DNA from: Rhyacophila brunnea
Taxonomy: Eukaryota > Arthropoda > Insecta > Trichoptera > Rhyacophilidae
DNA length: 64,000 nt
Reading direction: 5' to 3'
Assembly: GCA_022495005.1 (NCBI GenBank)
Contig: JAGYXB010001095.1
Coordinates: forward strand, 1,612,001 to 1,676,000
Shown: positions 53,480 to 64,000 of the stretch, one piece after another
How positions within the stretch are numbered: position 1 is the first letter of the stretch
Layout of the letters: each line of letters opens with the position of its first letter
Program-made: the position numbers and the translations under genes
Notes under the pieces: generated by a model
Database searches by the model: none
Told to the model about the DNA's origin: nothing
Seen by the model: the letters and a program-made list of their open reading frames with translations, nothing else

Positions 53480-54639
53480 GTAATAATATGATGATATGTG
53501 AATAAACACAGTGGTTAGTTTGGTCAAAACATGACCAATGACCTTATCATAGTTTGATCACTGATAAGTGACCTTATTTTCCTAATTAGTGAAATAATTG
53601 ACAATCTAAGTATTGTCATATTCTTCTTCAGTTATTTATTTTAAAATGTTTTTTTCAATTGTAAACAACAAAATGAACTGAAATTTATGTGGGCAATTCA
53701 AAGCTTAAAATGGCTCTCCTGTAAATTCAACATTTTGCAGTTAACAGGTTATGCCCAAACGACACCGAATTGTTTGTGAGATAACATTTATTTTAATTAA
53801 ATAAATTTGGAACTACCAATTTTATTATCTTAACAATATACTGAGCGGTACCTATGTCTGTTTTTTTGAGATCGTTGGGTCAGCAATCAAAATTTATTAT
53901 AATACCAAATATAAGAAGGTTTTTTTACAATTTTGAATCTAGTTGAATTGGTAGCAATGAAATACAGTGAAGAAATGTTCTCGTATGGTGATGGGGCATA
54001 AATATGATATGAAAGTCATGGCAAAAAGGATAAATAATTTTCATATAAGCCGTGACAATAATCTACAATGTTAGTTATTACCATTTATACACGAAAGTGA
54101 AACTTACGTCAAACCAAAATTGCAAAAGGCTGCAGCTAGAAGTTTCGTAGATATAGAGTTTCTGCTATGATAATTATTAAGTCTCAAAATCATGTTATGG
54201 AGTAATTGAAATTTTAAGTTGGATATGCTCTCTAAAATCAGGCATAATGTAACTCTGTTTGTGCTTTGTGTCCATGTTATAATATATCGGATGATCTTGA
54301 ATTTTTTTCTAGCATACATATTTACTTATAGACACATAATCCGTTGTTAACTCTAAATACCTAAATTATAGACTTATCACTTAATTTTGGCAGCAACCCC
54401 ACAACATCTAATTTGACCAATTATCGCCAAACATTATCTAAAGAAACTCGTAAAGAATCAAGAAAGTAGTACTATTTAGGCTTAATATGATAGAAGAAAG
54501 TTTTCTTCGATGGCTTTAAAAATAATTATTGAGTTTGGTCCATATTTTAATTTTATTTTCTATTTGATTCTTAATCAATTTATTTAGTATATTATTGAAC
54601 TTTTGTGGGTATTTAAGTATACATTTCATACTCTCACAA
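53480..54639. other. No recognisable gene
   Basis: AT-rich spacer with no features supported. Confidence 0.5.
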
Positions 54640-55367
54640 GACCCGAAAGACCTCCAAGGTAGAATGCAAGAACTCGCGGATGTCAGTCAAACGGTCGGTC
54701 TAAAGATAAATGTCTCAAAGACAAAAGTGATGAGGAACTGTTTTTCGGACCCTGCGATTATCTGTATTTCTCGCACCCACCTCGAGCAAGTCAGCAGCTA
54801 CGTATATCTCGGACAGCAGGTGTCTATAGACGGAAGCATGCACGATGAAATTGCTCGAAGAACAAAGCTGGGATGGAGTGCTTTCGGACGTCTGAATAGT
54901 ATCTTCAAGAGTGACCTACCATTATGTCTTAAGCGTAGGGTATTCAACGGGTAGCACAACCCGTGCTCACGTATGGCTGCGAGACGTGGACCCTCAACAC
55001 GAGAGATGTCCAAAGGCTAAAAGTCACACAGAGGTGTATGTTGGGCATCACGCGAAAGGACCGTAAGAGAAACGAATGGGTTAGGAAGCAGACAAGAGTA
55101 CGCGATGTGATAGACGTTGCCAAACAGCTGAAATGGAGATGGGCGGGGCACATTGCTCGCCGAAAGGACGGCCGCTGGACAAATGCCATCATCCAGTGGT
55201 ACCCAAGGGACACGAAACAGCCACAGGGTCGCCCTTAAAGCCGCTAGATTGACGAACTGGTAAAGTTCGGCGGAAATACGTGGCAGCGAACGACACAGGA
55301 CAGAGAGAATTGGAGAAAGCTTGGGGAGGCCTTCATCCAGCAGTGGATTGACCCCGGCTGATGATGA
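54640..55367 (+). pseudogene. RTE-like LINE ORF2 C-terminal half and 3' end
   Basis: The first frame (to 54954) reads KDLQGRMQELADVSQTVGLK, INVSKTKVM, LEQVSSYVYLGQQVSIDGSM and EIARRTKLGWSAFGRLNSIF. After a frameshift near 54955 it continues LTYGCETWTLNTRD, QRCMLGITRKDRKRNEW and LKWRWAGHIARRKDGRW. It then passes two in-frame stops (55236 and 55245) and ends VKFGGNTWQRTTQDRENW and EAFIQQWIDPG. 'GL.IN..KTKVM', 'RI.LGW.AFG.L' and 'WAGH.AR..D.RW' are hallmarks of RTE-type reverse transcriptases as I recall them. The 3' end is TGATGATGA, as in RTE elements that end in short tandem repeats. Inactive. Confidence 0.88.
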
Positions 55368-55489
55368 AGTATACATTTACTATAAAATTCAATAAGTAAA
55401 ACAATTCTCTTTGCATAAAGTAAAATGTAGAAATTTCACACTCTGTCAAACATAAAATGCTTTGGGAAACTCTGCCGTACATATTATTT

Positions 55490-55640
55490 CCTCCCCACCT
55501 TTCCGCGCGCCAGGCGCACTTTTACAAGGCGGAAAATAGGAAAAGAACGTCGGGAAAACGGCGCCGGTTATCCTAATGAAATACACCTTTCCAGTACTAC
55601 AGCGTTCGCCGTTCCAGTTAATTTGCATACACTTATTGTT
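55490..55640. promoter_or_regulatory. Candidate conserved or cis-regulatory island 4
   Basis: A GC-rich patch ('ccgcgcgccaggcgcact', 'ggaaaacggcgccggttatc') followed by 'taatttgcatac', a POU-octamer-like word. No frame is supported. The regulatory role is inferred only from composition and motif. Confidence 0.25.
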
Positions 55641-55842
55641 GTACCAATTCAGCCACTGTTCGGCTGCCTCTACATTTTAAGCCTTTGTAGCATTATAAAA
55701 GAGACGGTAAGTGCTGGTTCTATGAAGTCCGTTTAAAATATACATTTTTTTCAGTTATACTTTTTTCACTTTGGTACATCATTCACGTAGTACCTACATA
55801 CTAATCTTATTTTAACCTGCATTTATTAACGTAAGTCAGTAT

Positions 55843-56272
55843 ATGAATCAGGATGTTTTTAGATTGTTAACTAAAGAGATGTCACGGAGACTTGAAGCTT
55901 TCGAGATGTGGCTGTATAGACGCATCCTCAAAATTCCTTGGACTGACCGGGTGACAAATGTTGAAGTTCTCAATCGAATGGGAAAGGACCGAGAAGTTCT
56001 ACGTAGTATCAAAACCAGGAAACTATAGTACCTCGGCCACATTATGAGAGGACAAAAATAAAGCATTCACCAACTTGTCATTCAAGGAAAGATCAACAGA
56101 AAGCGTAGCAGAGGACGGCGCCTCATTTCGTGGCTGAAGAACCTCCGTGATTGGTACGAGTGCAGCTCCACTGAATTGTTCCGGGTAGCAGACGACAAAT
56201 ATAAGATTGCCTTGATGGAGGCCGACCTCCGCTAGGAGATGGCACAATAAGAAGAAGAAGAACTAATTGAAT
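55843..56272 (+). pseudogene. LINE-C ORF2 C-terminal region and 3' end
   Basis: The frame reads MSRRLEAFEMWLYRRILKIP, WTDRVTNVEVLNRMGKDREV and LRSIKTRKL, a stop, YLGHIMRGQK, a second stop, then GRRLISWLKNLRDWYECSST and LFRVADDKYKIALMEADLR with the final stop. 'LEAFEMWLYRRIL.IPWTDRVTN.EVL' is one of the most widespread LINE motifs in arthropod genomes. Only two stops interrupt an otherwise intact frame, so this copy is relatively young. The 3' end is 'gagatggcacaataagaaga' with GAA repeats. Confidence 0.88.
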
Positions 56273-56454
56273 AGAAATACGTGAATTTAATTGATATCGT
56301 TCTGATTGATAAGGTTGTCGTCTGTAGATATAATTGTCGATGGTATATGTAATTTACATTTCATATTAAAAAATATGAATATTTGTCAATACTCCCACCA
56401 CTACGCACAACCACAAGAATGTTTCTTTTATATATAATAATATATGAATAGGTA

Positions 56455-56775
56455 TGTTGAAATATAGTCGTCTAATAGAATAATATACATAATAGAATAA
56501 AGAAGAACGTGTCGACATCTAGCGCTCGCTCCACCGAAGCTAGATACCGTCTATTGTTTGTAAGAGGGAGACAGATTCGTTTCCCCCCTCTTATGCCGCA
56601 CCTGCGTGTAGGGCGTGATAGTTGATAGTTCTCATCGGTTACTTGTAACACGCGCATATAAAATGTGATCATTCTGTATAATAATATTCATGCAGATTAA
56701 TATAAATAAAGTTAATCGTATATTAAAACTACGTTGCTTATTTACGATCCTCAAAACAATCCACAATTCCCAACA
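56455..56775 (-). mobile_element. Solo LTR, copy 3
   Basis: Read on the minus strand it starts TGTTGGGAATTGTGGATTGT and ends TATTTCAACA, closely matching 24105-24453 ('gtctccctcttacaaaca', 'acgattaactttattta'). Flanks AGGTA and AGTTA may be a once-mutated 5-bp TSD. Confidence 0.87.
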
Positions 56776-57299
56776 AGTTAAACCAAATATTTATTTGAAA
56801 TGTCTTTAAATGCACATATACATGAACATATGCATTACCACCTAATTTGTGTACTTAATATACTGCTATTATCGTTATTTTATCGAAGTTCTTTATACAT
56901 TCATAAAATCGAGAGATTTCCATGCGCCCAACTGCTTATTGTGCTGGTATTTATTATGAAAATGAATGTTTCCAACACATTCAACTAAGTAGGTACATAA
57001 ACATTGATAATAATGGCACTCAAACGATACTAACCCCTAAAAAGAGGGCCCAATAAGTTGGATTTTCCTTGCAAGGGTACGAACCGATCATTTCAACGCC
57101 TTCAGAACCCCACTTAGCGGTGATATCGACATGGATATGAATCCAGTATGCAAAATTTTCGGCTACAAATTCGATATCGCGAAAGGTTAAAAGGGTTAGA
57201 TTTTACACTGAGACGTACATCAGATTTTTGTAGAAGAGGGTTTATAATAAAACAAAATTTCTAAATGCAGCTTTATTTATGAACTGTTGTTTGAAATTT
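56776..57299. other. No recognisable gene
   Basis: Spacer. The stretch 57030-57200 is of moderate complexity without a supported frame. Confidence 0.45.
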
Positions 57300-57745
57300 T
57301 GTGTAAACACAAACAATGACCCCTCCAAACCAACCCGCCCTGCATCACACTCACTTAATCGAACGTATCACGGGGGCTTACGTTTGAATGTGAATCATAA
57401 GTAGTTTTACGCCATTTAATTTCTCAAGACCAGACACCCAAGATTACGATCGCCACGCTCTCAAGTGAGCTTTGACTGAGTTTACTGATTGACATAACTT
57501 AAAAAAAGCGCTATGGAGAGAAAATCGTGGAGAATTAACATAAAATAAATGAATTTAGTGGTGTATAATAAAAGATATATATTAAAAAAGCTTAAACAAT
57601 ACGTACATACAAAAATGATGCGAAGATGTCTACACGTCCGCAAGAAGATGCCGCAATTATTTTTAAATGCTATAAAATCGGCCTTTGTAGCGAGCAGATT
57701 GGATGGCCCGATGGGCCCAACAGCTGGTTGGATCTTCCCTCTTGA
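57300..57745 (+). repeat. Dispersed repeat family J, longest copy
   Basis: It carries 'cactcacttaatcgaacgta', 'ggcttacgtttgaatgtgaa', 'agaccagacacccaagatta', 'gctttgactgagtttact', and on the right 'agaagatgccgcaatta', 'aaaatcggcctttgtagcga', 'tggatggcccgatgggccca'. This defines a family right end beyond the 46-kb copy. A 69-codon frame runs through the right part without a recognised domain. Confidence 0.75.
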
Positions 57746-59443
57746 AGTACATTCTTGACTATTCCCAAAAGATGTGGCTTTTGATTTGTACAATATAAAA
57801 TGTAATAATTCTCATCTTGTAAACAAGTCTTCTTGTAAGACTACATTTTACATATTATGCCATATCCAAGAGCTTCAGCTTTTGGGCCATAAAAAGAATA
57901 AACGTATTAGGATCAAATTACAAAACTGGAAAAATGCGCAACACAGTGTATTGTAAAATATACAATATTAACCGAAAGCAAGTAGAATATAAAATAATAC
58001 TTAATAGCAGTGTTATATTTTATTAAACTAACAAAAAATTACGTTTATCAACGTTTAGTTATATAATATAATTTGTATATCGGTAGATATGAGAATAACG
58101 AGATTGCGTTGGATTTTGATAAATATGACAAAATAAACTAATTAAAATAAACTGAATTGCATTAAATCACATTTATATGGTTGAAATATTATTGGTTATC
58201 AACAATTTGACCAATCCAAAGCATTATTTGATTATGTTAATTATTTACCGTATACCTATTATTTAAATTGAAAGAAAGATATTTTTATTAATGTATATGC
58301 ACGAATATGTAATGTTTAAATCATTAAAACCATGTACCTATCTACCACTTAATCAAAATATAATATGGAGTAAAACTTGTTGGATATTACAATAAGCAGT
58401 AGGTATACGTGTAATACATATAGATCATTTTCTCGCTGAAGGTACTTTCATTAGGCGAAAACAGTATAAAATGTTCTACAAGTAATACCTACCCACGCAT
58501 TGTAAAATAAGGAATATTTATGACTCTTAATAACTCAACAAAATATTATACTAACAAAGTAAAAGTTACTACAACATTTAGTAAATATACTTGAAATTGA
58601 CATATAACTATGAAAATTGTACATAATACAATATTATGTTACAAATAATTTAATAATGGATATCACAATTTTCTTATAACATCCGCGCTTAGTTACAAAA
58701 CATTTTGAAATCTGATATAAATGAGCTGTAAATTCTGTGATGTCATACTCGACTGAAAGTAAAATATGTATTTATATGTATATAATATATATATGTAGGT
58801 ATATTATTCCTCACGCAAAGACAAAATAACATAATTAACATTGCGGTATAGCCGTGAACGCAACACAAGGATTGGTTACATTTTCTATGTACTTAGTAAA
58901 GAACACATAACAACGCATCTGACAAGCGGCTGTCAAATACATCGTTTGTCATTTTCAGCAAGCGCTGGCGAAGGGTAGGGGTTGGTACTTTAACTGAATT
59001 AAATTTTAAAACGAAACATTACGGAACATACATTATTTGGAACAACCTCATGGGCATACAATATAGAAGAAAGCCTAGATTTTTTTTACGGATTAGAAAT
59101 TAATACATTTCATCGTGTTTTGGCTGTATCCTTGAATATATTTTTGTGTGTGAAGAGAAAATGGAGATCAATTTATTATTAAAATTTAAACAATGAATTG
59201 AGCAGGTATGCCAAATGAAACATAATACATACGTAGATGAGAAAAGATGAATCGAACCAAAGTTCTGAATAAGGTACTAAATTCTACATATAGACATAGG
59301 CGTTCCGATGCGAAGTTGTCTAAAACTCAATGTTGTTTTGGTTTTCGTAAAAAGATTTATATTAAAAAAAAAAAAAAATACAATACGCAATTAATGATAT
59401 TCGTAATGTTTTCGTACATATTGTGTTCAATATAAAATATTTC
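57746..59443. other. 1.7 kb with no recognisable gene
   Basis: Very AT-rich. 'gcgctggcgaagggtagggg' near 58965 faintly echoes the inverted-repeat terminus at 61373, and nothing more is supported. Confidence 0.45.
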
Positions 59444-60138
59444 ATTCTTAATGGGGGACATGCTCAGCGTGGGTCAAAATAGAGCTTTTGTTCTATTTTC
59501 AAAGCATGATCCTGGACATACCTTAAAAGTTGTAGATAATCTATTAATATAATTTTGAAGCCTTATTATCCTTTATATTTATTTTAAACATTTGATGACT
59601 GCATAAAGTATTTTTATTACATAAAATAGTATTCTTTTAAACCTCTCGCTCTAATGTTTTAGAATATAGTCATATTTCGGTACATAACTGTGCAGTGGTG
59701 TTAAGAATTTTTACATTTATTAATTTTTAAACGCATTTATAAAACCATTATTATAATTTATGACGAGATAATTTTAGTAAAATATTTACGATAAAAAATT
59801 ATATTGATAATCTTTAATAAAATTTGACAAGAATTAGGCATTTTATTATTCAAAAAATCGGCAAGATTAACACATTTGAAGATAATTCTAAAGCTACTAA
59901 TTATAAGCTATGTCTCTGATCATTCAAGTTTGATAAACATCCTATGAATAATGATTGCTTTATAATAATTATTGACCTAAGAATAAGGTAGTGTTTTTTT
60001 GAAATACGCCATTTCTTTTGTCTCCCCCCAGTGGCTAAGCTACAACATACGGCCGTCGCCATAAATTGACAAACTAAAATTGAAGTAGAAAGTAAGATCA
60101 TGTTAACGCGCGTCTTTGAACATGTACCTAACCGGAAA
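59444..60138 (+). repeat. Dispersed repeat family F, full-length copy
   Basis: It aligns in opposite orientation with 3276-3972. It ends 'ttaacgcgcgtctttgaaca', 'tgtacctaaccgg', without the second hairpin arm seen at 3278-3356. Embedded 'cagtggctaagctacaacat' and 'acggccgtcgccataaattg' show G+C-richer conserved words within an AT-rich element. Confidence 0.82.
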
Positions 60139-60512
60139 AAAAATCTTTTTTTTTAAACGGACTTCACCTTTTACCATTGATGGGATTCTACGTGATAGAT
60201 TGCAATACAACATTTACTTGGTGGTAATTCATTATAATTGTATTAAATTAGCATACTATCACATGGTATGTATCGGTTGACCACATTTTAACACATGTTT
60301 AAAAGAACCTGTGAAAATGTGTAACAGAGAGTGAAACAGGGAGAAAACGTAATACATTTGAAAAACCGGAATAATCGTTTATTTTAATAGGATCCTGAAA
60401 GAAAACCAATGATACTGTCATAATAGTTTGACAGATGCTTATCAAGTGATTAAAATATCGAGAAATTAGTGTTTTATTCAAGGGATTTAAACGTTATTAT
60501 AATAGAGATAGG

Positions 60513-60695
60513 GTGCTGTACCTTTATATAATCTTAAACAACATACACAATAAATTGAAATATAATTATATTATGGTTGAGGAAGAACCATTAGCTAAGC
60601 GTCTCCGTTTTACAAATGATCGGGTTCAGCGATGGCTCCAAGAAGATGAAGACTGCAAAGACTTCATGCGGATGCAGCAGCTCATAGACAAATAA
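60513..60695 (+). CDS. Short unassigned acidic open frame
   Basis: The C-terminal part, MVEEEPLAKRLRFTNDRVQR and WLQEDEDCKDFM, is compositionally protein-like (charged, with a K-R-L-R nuclear-signal-like word), unlike most frames here. It could be a relic of a transposon-encoded protein or of a small exon. No family is recognised and the start is uncertain (the internal Met at about 60573 is as likely). Confidence 0.2.
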   Translation: MLYLYIILNNIHNKLKYNYIMVEEEPLAKRLRFTNDRVQRWLQEDEDCKDFMRMQQLIDK

Positions 60696-61239
60696 TTGAG
60701 TCGGAAGTACCAGAACACAGACAGTAAGACAGAGCATAGTAGGTATATGTTAACGTATGAGAGATAGGGAGACAGGAAGAAGACGTATGAGAATGTCAAC
60801 AGGTGACTGCCACCTGGTAATACTTTCTAGTAGTTATGGAGTATGTTAAACATTTTTTTTCGATGCGCTCGAAAATAAACCGATAGAAAACTTCATATAA
60901 TGACTCCAGATAATATACCAATGTTCAAGAATATAGTGTAGAGCTTTGCTTGTACTGATATGTAATTGTAATATAATGATGAATTGTAACTGTGGTGTGG
61001 CCGCCACTGGTACTTCATACAAACATACATGTAAAGTAAATGTTTCTCTTGTTGGAAATGGTTTCGGCGACCGTTACATTGGAAAAAATGAAATGACCAG
61101 TCATTGATATAAATCATTTTAAGATTTTCCCAGAATACAAATCGACGTAAATATAAGGTGTGTGCTTAAGAAAGCATTTATTTGGTCAATAAAACGTGGA
61201 ACCCGTATGCAAGGTATGGATATAACGATTTCTTTTGGG
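60696..61239. other. No recognisable gene
   Basis: Spacer; 60715-60800 is purine-rich ('gatagggagacaggaagaag'). Confidence 0.45.
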
Positions 61240-61372
61240 TCGTCTTTGGAATATGTAAAATTGAATATTGATATTGCCTGATGACGAAATTGCTCATGGA
61301 TCGTGGAGCAAATTGGCATGGCGCGCATTGAGTATCTGAATAGTATTTTCAAAAGTGAACTCCCATCGGTGG

Positions 61373-61874
61373 CGAAGGGTGGAGGTAGGCTGTTAAGTTC
61401 CGTCATAAACGGTGCACACTGAACTTTGTCAGTCATGCGTATTTGTTTACATTGAAATAAGATAAAATTTACAGATGGTGTTGGTTGTTTTTAAAATTCA
61501 ATTAAACCCTGCGATTCAATTAAAGCCATAATAGCTAATAGTCAAAAAGACTCGTCTATCTATAAAATATCTAAAATTATGCCATTAAATCATACATAAC
61601 ATTGAATATTTTATAGATAGAATAATATGTTTTATGTATTATAGTTTGGTTTAGGCAAGGTTTAATGAATTTAAAAAAAATGAACATGACTAACAAAGTG
61701 TAATGCCGGGTCCACATTGGCAACATGTCGCCGGCAACCTCGTTAAATATTACGATAATTATCATACTTATCGTAAAATTTAACGAGGTTGCCGGCGACA
61801 TGTTGCCAGTGTGGACCCGGCATAATGTGCACTATTTATGGCGGATCTTAACAGCATACCTCCAACCTTCGCTA
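61373..61874. mobile_element. Candidate element bounded by about 46-bp inverted repeats
   Basis: The left arm 'ggcgaagggtggaggtaggc' with 'tgttaagttccgtcataaac' (61373-61420) is mirrored by the right arm 'gtgcactatttatggcggat' with 'cttaacagcatacctccaac' (61827-61874), with roughly 80 percent identity. It lies exactly in the gap that splits the LINE and encloses the 119-bp MITE at its right side. TSD and class undetermined. Confidence 0.55.
61704..61822. mobile_element. 119-bp palindromic MITE (family P), copy 2
   Basis: It begins TGCCGGGTCCACATTGGCAA and ends TTGCCAGTGTGGACCCGGCA. The two halves pair almost perfectly over about 50 bp around 'attatcatacttat'. TAA flanks both ends (61701-61703 and 61823-61825). 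Same length as 14623-14741. Better preserved arms suggest a younger insertion. Confidence 0.93.
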
Positions 61875-62298
61875 CTGCCTCCCACTGTGTAAGCTCTAAG
61901 TGTTCAACCAATGTGTTTTACCGTAAAATCCTTAATATTATAAGAGAAGTTTAAAAAATAGGTGTAGCGCAGCGTGGCATGGAAAGGTGCATGTCGGGCA
62001 TAACGTAGAAATACCACAAAAGACGCCAATTGATACGAAAGCAGACAAAATTAGGCGACGTGATAGAGGTCGATATGCAGATAAAATTGCAATGGGCTGT
62101 ACATGTTGCTCAGCGAGTGGATAACCGCTAAGCAAATGTCATCATACAGTGGAACCCAAGGGGAACTAAGACTACAACAACCCGCTGGATAGAAGAACTC
62201 ATAAGGTTTGGTAGATTACGTGGCAGCGTATAACTAGGGACGGAGAAGGGTGGAGGGAGCTAGGGGAGGCATTATACTAACTGTTGATCGATGACGAT

Positions 62299-62480
62299 GT
62301 ACCTAATTAATAATTAATATTTTATTTATTTATTTATTTGTATATATACCTATGTATATGAGTAAACATTACACATTATCTACAAGTTTAAGACTGTATA
62401 ATACAATATGGCATGAAATATCTAATAAAAAATAATAAAAACTGAAATATTACATAAGTACAAATTTAAAAAAAAAAAAA
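62299..62480. repeat. A/T-rich LINE-like 3' UTR, reversed
   Basis: It begins on the plus strand with 'attttatttatttatttatt' and ends with an A-run near 62470-62482. This is the look of a short LINE 3' UTR inserted in minus orientation. No coding part is attached. Confidence 0.4.
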
Positions 62481-62483
62481 CGA

Positions 62484-62556
62484 GAGAACCCTCTATGATA
62501 AGGAGCTATGGAGAAGCATTCCTCGAGCATTAAATTGACCTCGGCTGATGATGATT
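62484..62556 (+). pseudogene. RTE-like LINE 3' terminus
   Basis: 'cgagagaaccctctatgata', 'aggagctatggagaagcatt' and 'gacctcggctgatgatgatt' parallel the last 70 bp of the 54640-55367 element (REN-W-KLGEAF-QQWIDPG and the TGATGATGA end). It is a second terminus downstream of the one at 62298, so two insertions or a split tail are involved. Confidence 0.68.
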
Positions 62557-62674
62557 ATGAAAACATCCTCACGCAAGTGGAATATTTCCATGTCCGAAGC
62601 CATTTCTTTCAATATAGTAAGTTATTGCCCGTACAAATTCCAATTCCAACGTAATTCTGGAACCAGTCATACGT

Positions 62675-62864
62675 TAGGCGGCTCTCGTAGTGCAGTGGGT
62701 AAGGCGCTGGCCTTCCACCCGAGAGTTCTGGGTTCGATCCCGGTCATGACCAAAACATTAATGTGTTTTTCTCAAAGCCTGGGTGTTTGTGATTGTTCGA
62801 AATTTACTAACAACCACCTTGTACGAAAAAGCGAGGACATGGTTATTAATAATTCTAAAAAAAA
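62675..62864 (+). mobile_element. SINE2, tRNA-derived, with 14-bp TSD
   Basis: It opens with 'ggcggctctcgtagtgcagt' and 'gggtaaggcgctgg' (box A), box B 'gggttcgatcccgg', body 'aagcctgggtgtttgtgatt', a CCTTG...GAGG stem, 'acatggttattaataattct' and poly(A). Flanks AACCAGTCATACGT (62661-62674) and AACCAGTCTTACGT (62865-62878) differ at one base. The 112-codon frame through it is a by-product. Confidence 0.92.
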
Positions 62865-62878
62865 AACCAGTCTTACGT

Positions 62879-64000
62879 ATTTTTAATGTTTTATTTATTT
62901 TACTCATAGGTAGGTACTATATTTATCCTCTAAAATAATGTTGCTTGGGTGGCTGACAAGCAAGTCTTAGGAAAATATGTTCTGTTATCTCTAAAATGTC
63001 AGGATATCAAAACTATCCTTCTGAATCGACATGAAAGAAGCGTAAAACCAACTTAGACAAAATATTCACCGAAATCCATTTTCAAATACTATCAACGTCA
63101 TATTATCATGGTTATGTAAGGTTTACTGCCGTGTTGCAATATGTAAAATTTTATAAAGGCAATAAAATCATTTTATTACCTGAAAACTATCAAAATATTA
63201 CCCATAAAATTGTCTTTAAACAATATAAATAATCCATAAAAGAAGATTAAATTTTGCAACGTTATGATTATTTTATGTTGGGGTTATTTTAGTGGGATTT
63301 CAGGTGAGTGAGAAATGAGGGTCAGCAGACAAATATTTGATTAAAATTAATTTATTCCACCAGTTACCACTAACATTTATTATGTTGACAAAGGTTCAAG
63401 TAGTAAATATTATAAACCTTTGATACATTAATTATTTATAATTGTATGATAACTATATAGATAAAAATAAAGCATCGCAATACAGATTATATTAAATAAA
63501 CAGATATACATGGTACCATGGTTATATTATTAAAACAGAAAATAGCACGCCGCCGCTTGAGAAAAGTCCAGTTAAAGTCCAGAAAAGAGAGTCCACAAAT
63601 TAAAACAAAAAAAGAAACACTAAATAATTAACTAAAAGCACCAGTAGTTCAAAATCTAATTTAACATCAGTAACATGGACGATATTCCGCAATGATATAA
63701 GCAATTTCATTGTATAACAAAACAAATGGAATATATTGTTAATTAAGCTGGTATATCTTGATCCCATACCTGAATATGTTCGATCGCTAATCTACTGGCC
63801 AGGAATATTTCACAATACCATTATTTTAAACAACGTTGCACTACTTTAGTAACTTTCTTTGATTGAGTAATAAAATTGAGAAGACACATAGTAAATTGAC
63901 ATATATTTCAACAAAGATATAATATGTACTCTCAATGGATATGTCAGGTATCCTGCAATTCACCATCCAATCAGCGATAAAAGAAACAAATAGATATAAA
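62879..64000. other. No recognisable gene to the window end
   Basis: AT-rich spacer with no repeat, RNA or supported frame. Confidence 0.5.

Larger units (their letters stand above)
61240..62298 (+). pseudogene. RTE-like LINE relic split by inserted DNA
   Basis: 61280-61365 parallels the EIARRTKLGW...LNSIFKSDLP segment of the 54.6-kb copy ('gacgaaattgctcatgg', 'gaatagtattttcaaaagtg'). Homology resumes near 61937 with QRGMERCMSGIT-like sequence, then RKQTKLGDVIEV, QWAVHVAQRVDNR and IIQWNPRGTK, ending 'aggggaggcattata'. Between the halves, about 570 bp are foreign and include an inverted-repeat element and the 119-bp MITE. Multiple stops and shifts make it an old fossil. Confidence 0.78.

Noticed and set aside
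1..64000. CRISPR arrays, bacterial operons, phage or plasmid features
   Set aside because: No regularly spaced identical repeats, no Shine-Dalgarno-led operons. The sequence is eukaryotic in repeat content throughout.

Overview
This window looks like a non-coding, visibly AT-rich stretch (about two-thirds A+T by eye, not counted) of an insect nuclear genome. It is a gene desert or part of a very large intron. I found no convincing host protein-coding exon, no rRNA, no intact tRNA gene and no CRISPR array. The evidence for an animal, probably an insect, is: several clades of decayed non-LTR retrotransposon (LINE) reading frames, tRNA-derived SINEs with box A/box B heads, hAT transposase relics, many MITEs with clean target-site duplications (TSDs), and solo LTRs. 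Recurrent 'taggtacctac' and 'ataatatta' words and one MITE that resembles aphid repeats point weakly to Hemiptera. That placement is a guess from memory and was not tested.

Layout. Positions 1-12 kb hold a LINE tail, a SINE2 with a perfect 11-bp TSD, a 700-bp dispersed repeat ending in a large hairpin (family F), a perfect 145-bp tandem duplication, a Jockey-like LINE 3' end (about 5.1-5.8 kb), a foldback element and a repeat I copy. Positions 11-21 kb are a dense nest: three SINE1-type copies, four SINE3 copies, a LINE-B tail, a GC-rich island, a 52-bp hAT remnant, a 119-bp palindromic MITE, a family K MITE, two repeat I copies and a Jockey-like LINE end. Positions 24-31 kb hold a solo LTR, a SINE1, the best LINE-B fragment and an internally deleted hAT transposase. 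Positions 33-48 kb hold SINE1 copies, LINE relics (RTE-like, E, C), two hAT MITEs with perfect 8-bp TSDs, a second family K MITE, an inverted SINE3 pair and further MITEs, with GC-richer, higher-complexity islands between them that may be cis-regulatory. Positions 48-64 kb hold two more solo LTRs (one with a perfect 5-bp TSD), two RTE-like LINE relics, a LINE-C end, repeat J, a full family F copy, a second 119-bp palindromic MITE and a second SINE2 with a 14-bp TSD.

How the parts relate. The SINEs are non-autonomous. SINE1, SINE2 and the LINE-B 3' end all carry a small stem-loop followed by a GACATGGT-like box and then a simple-repeat or A-rich tail, which suggests that a LINE-B-type reverse transcriptase mobilised the SINEs. 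SINE3 also has a 3' hairpin. The MITEs depend on hAT, PIF/Harbinger-like or unidentified transposases, and the only transposase coding traces here are broken. Nothing in the window looks like an active autonomous element. The most noteworthy signals are the shared 3'-tail architecture, the head-swapped SINE1 pair, the MITE families dated by perfect TSDs, and the candidate conserved islands.
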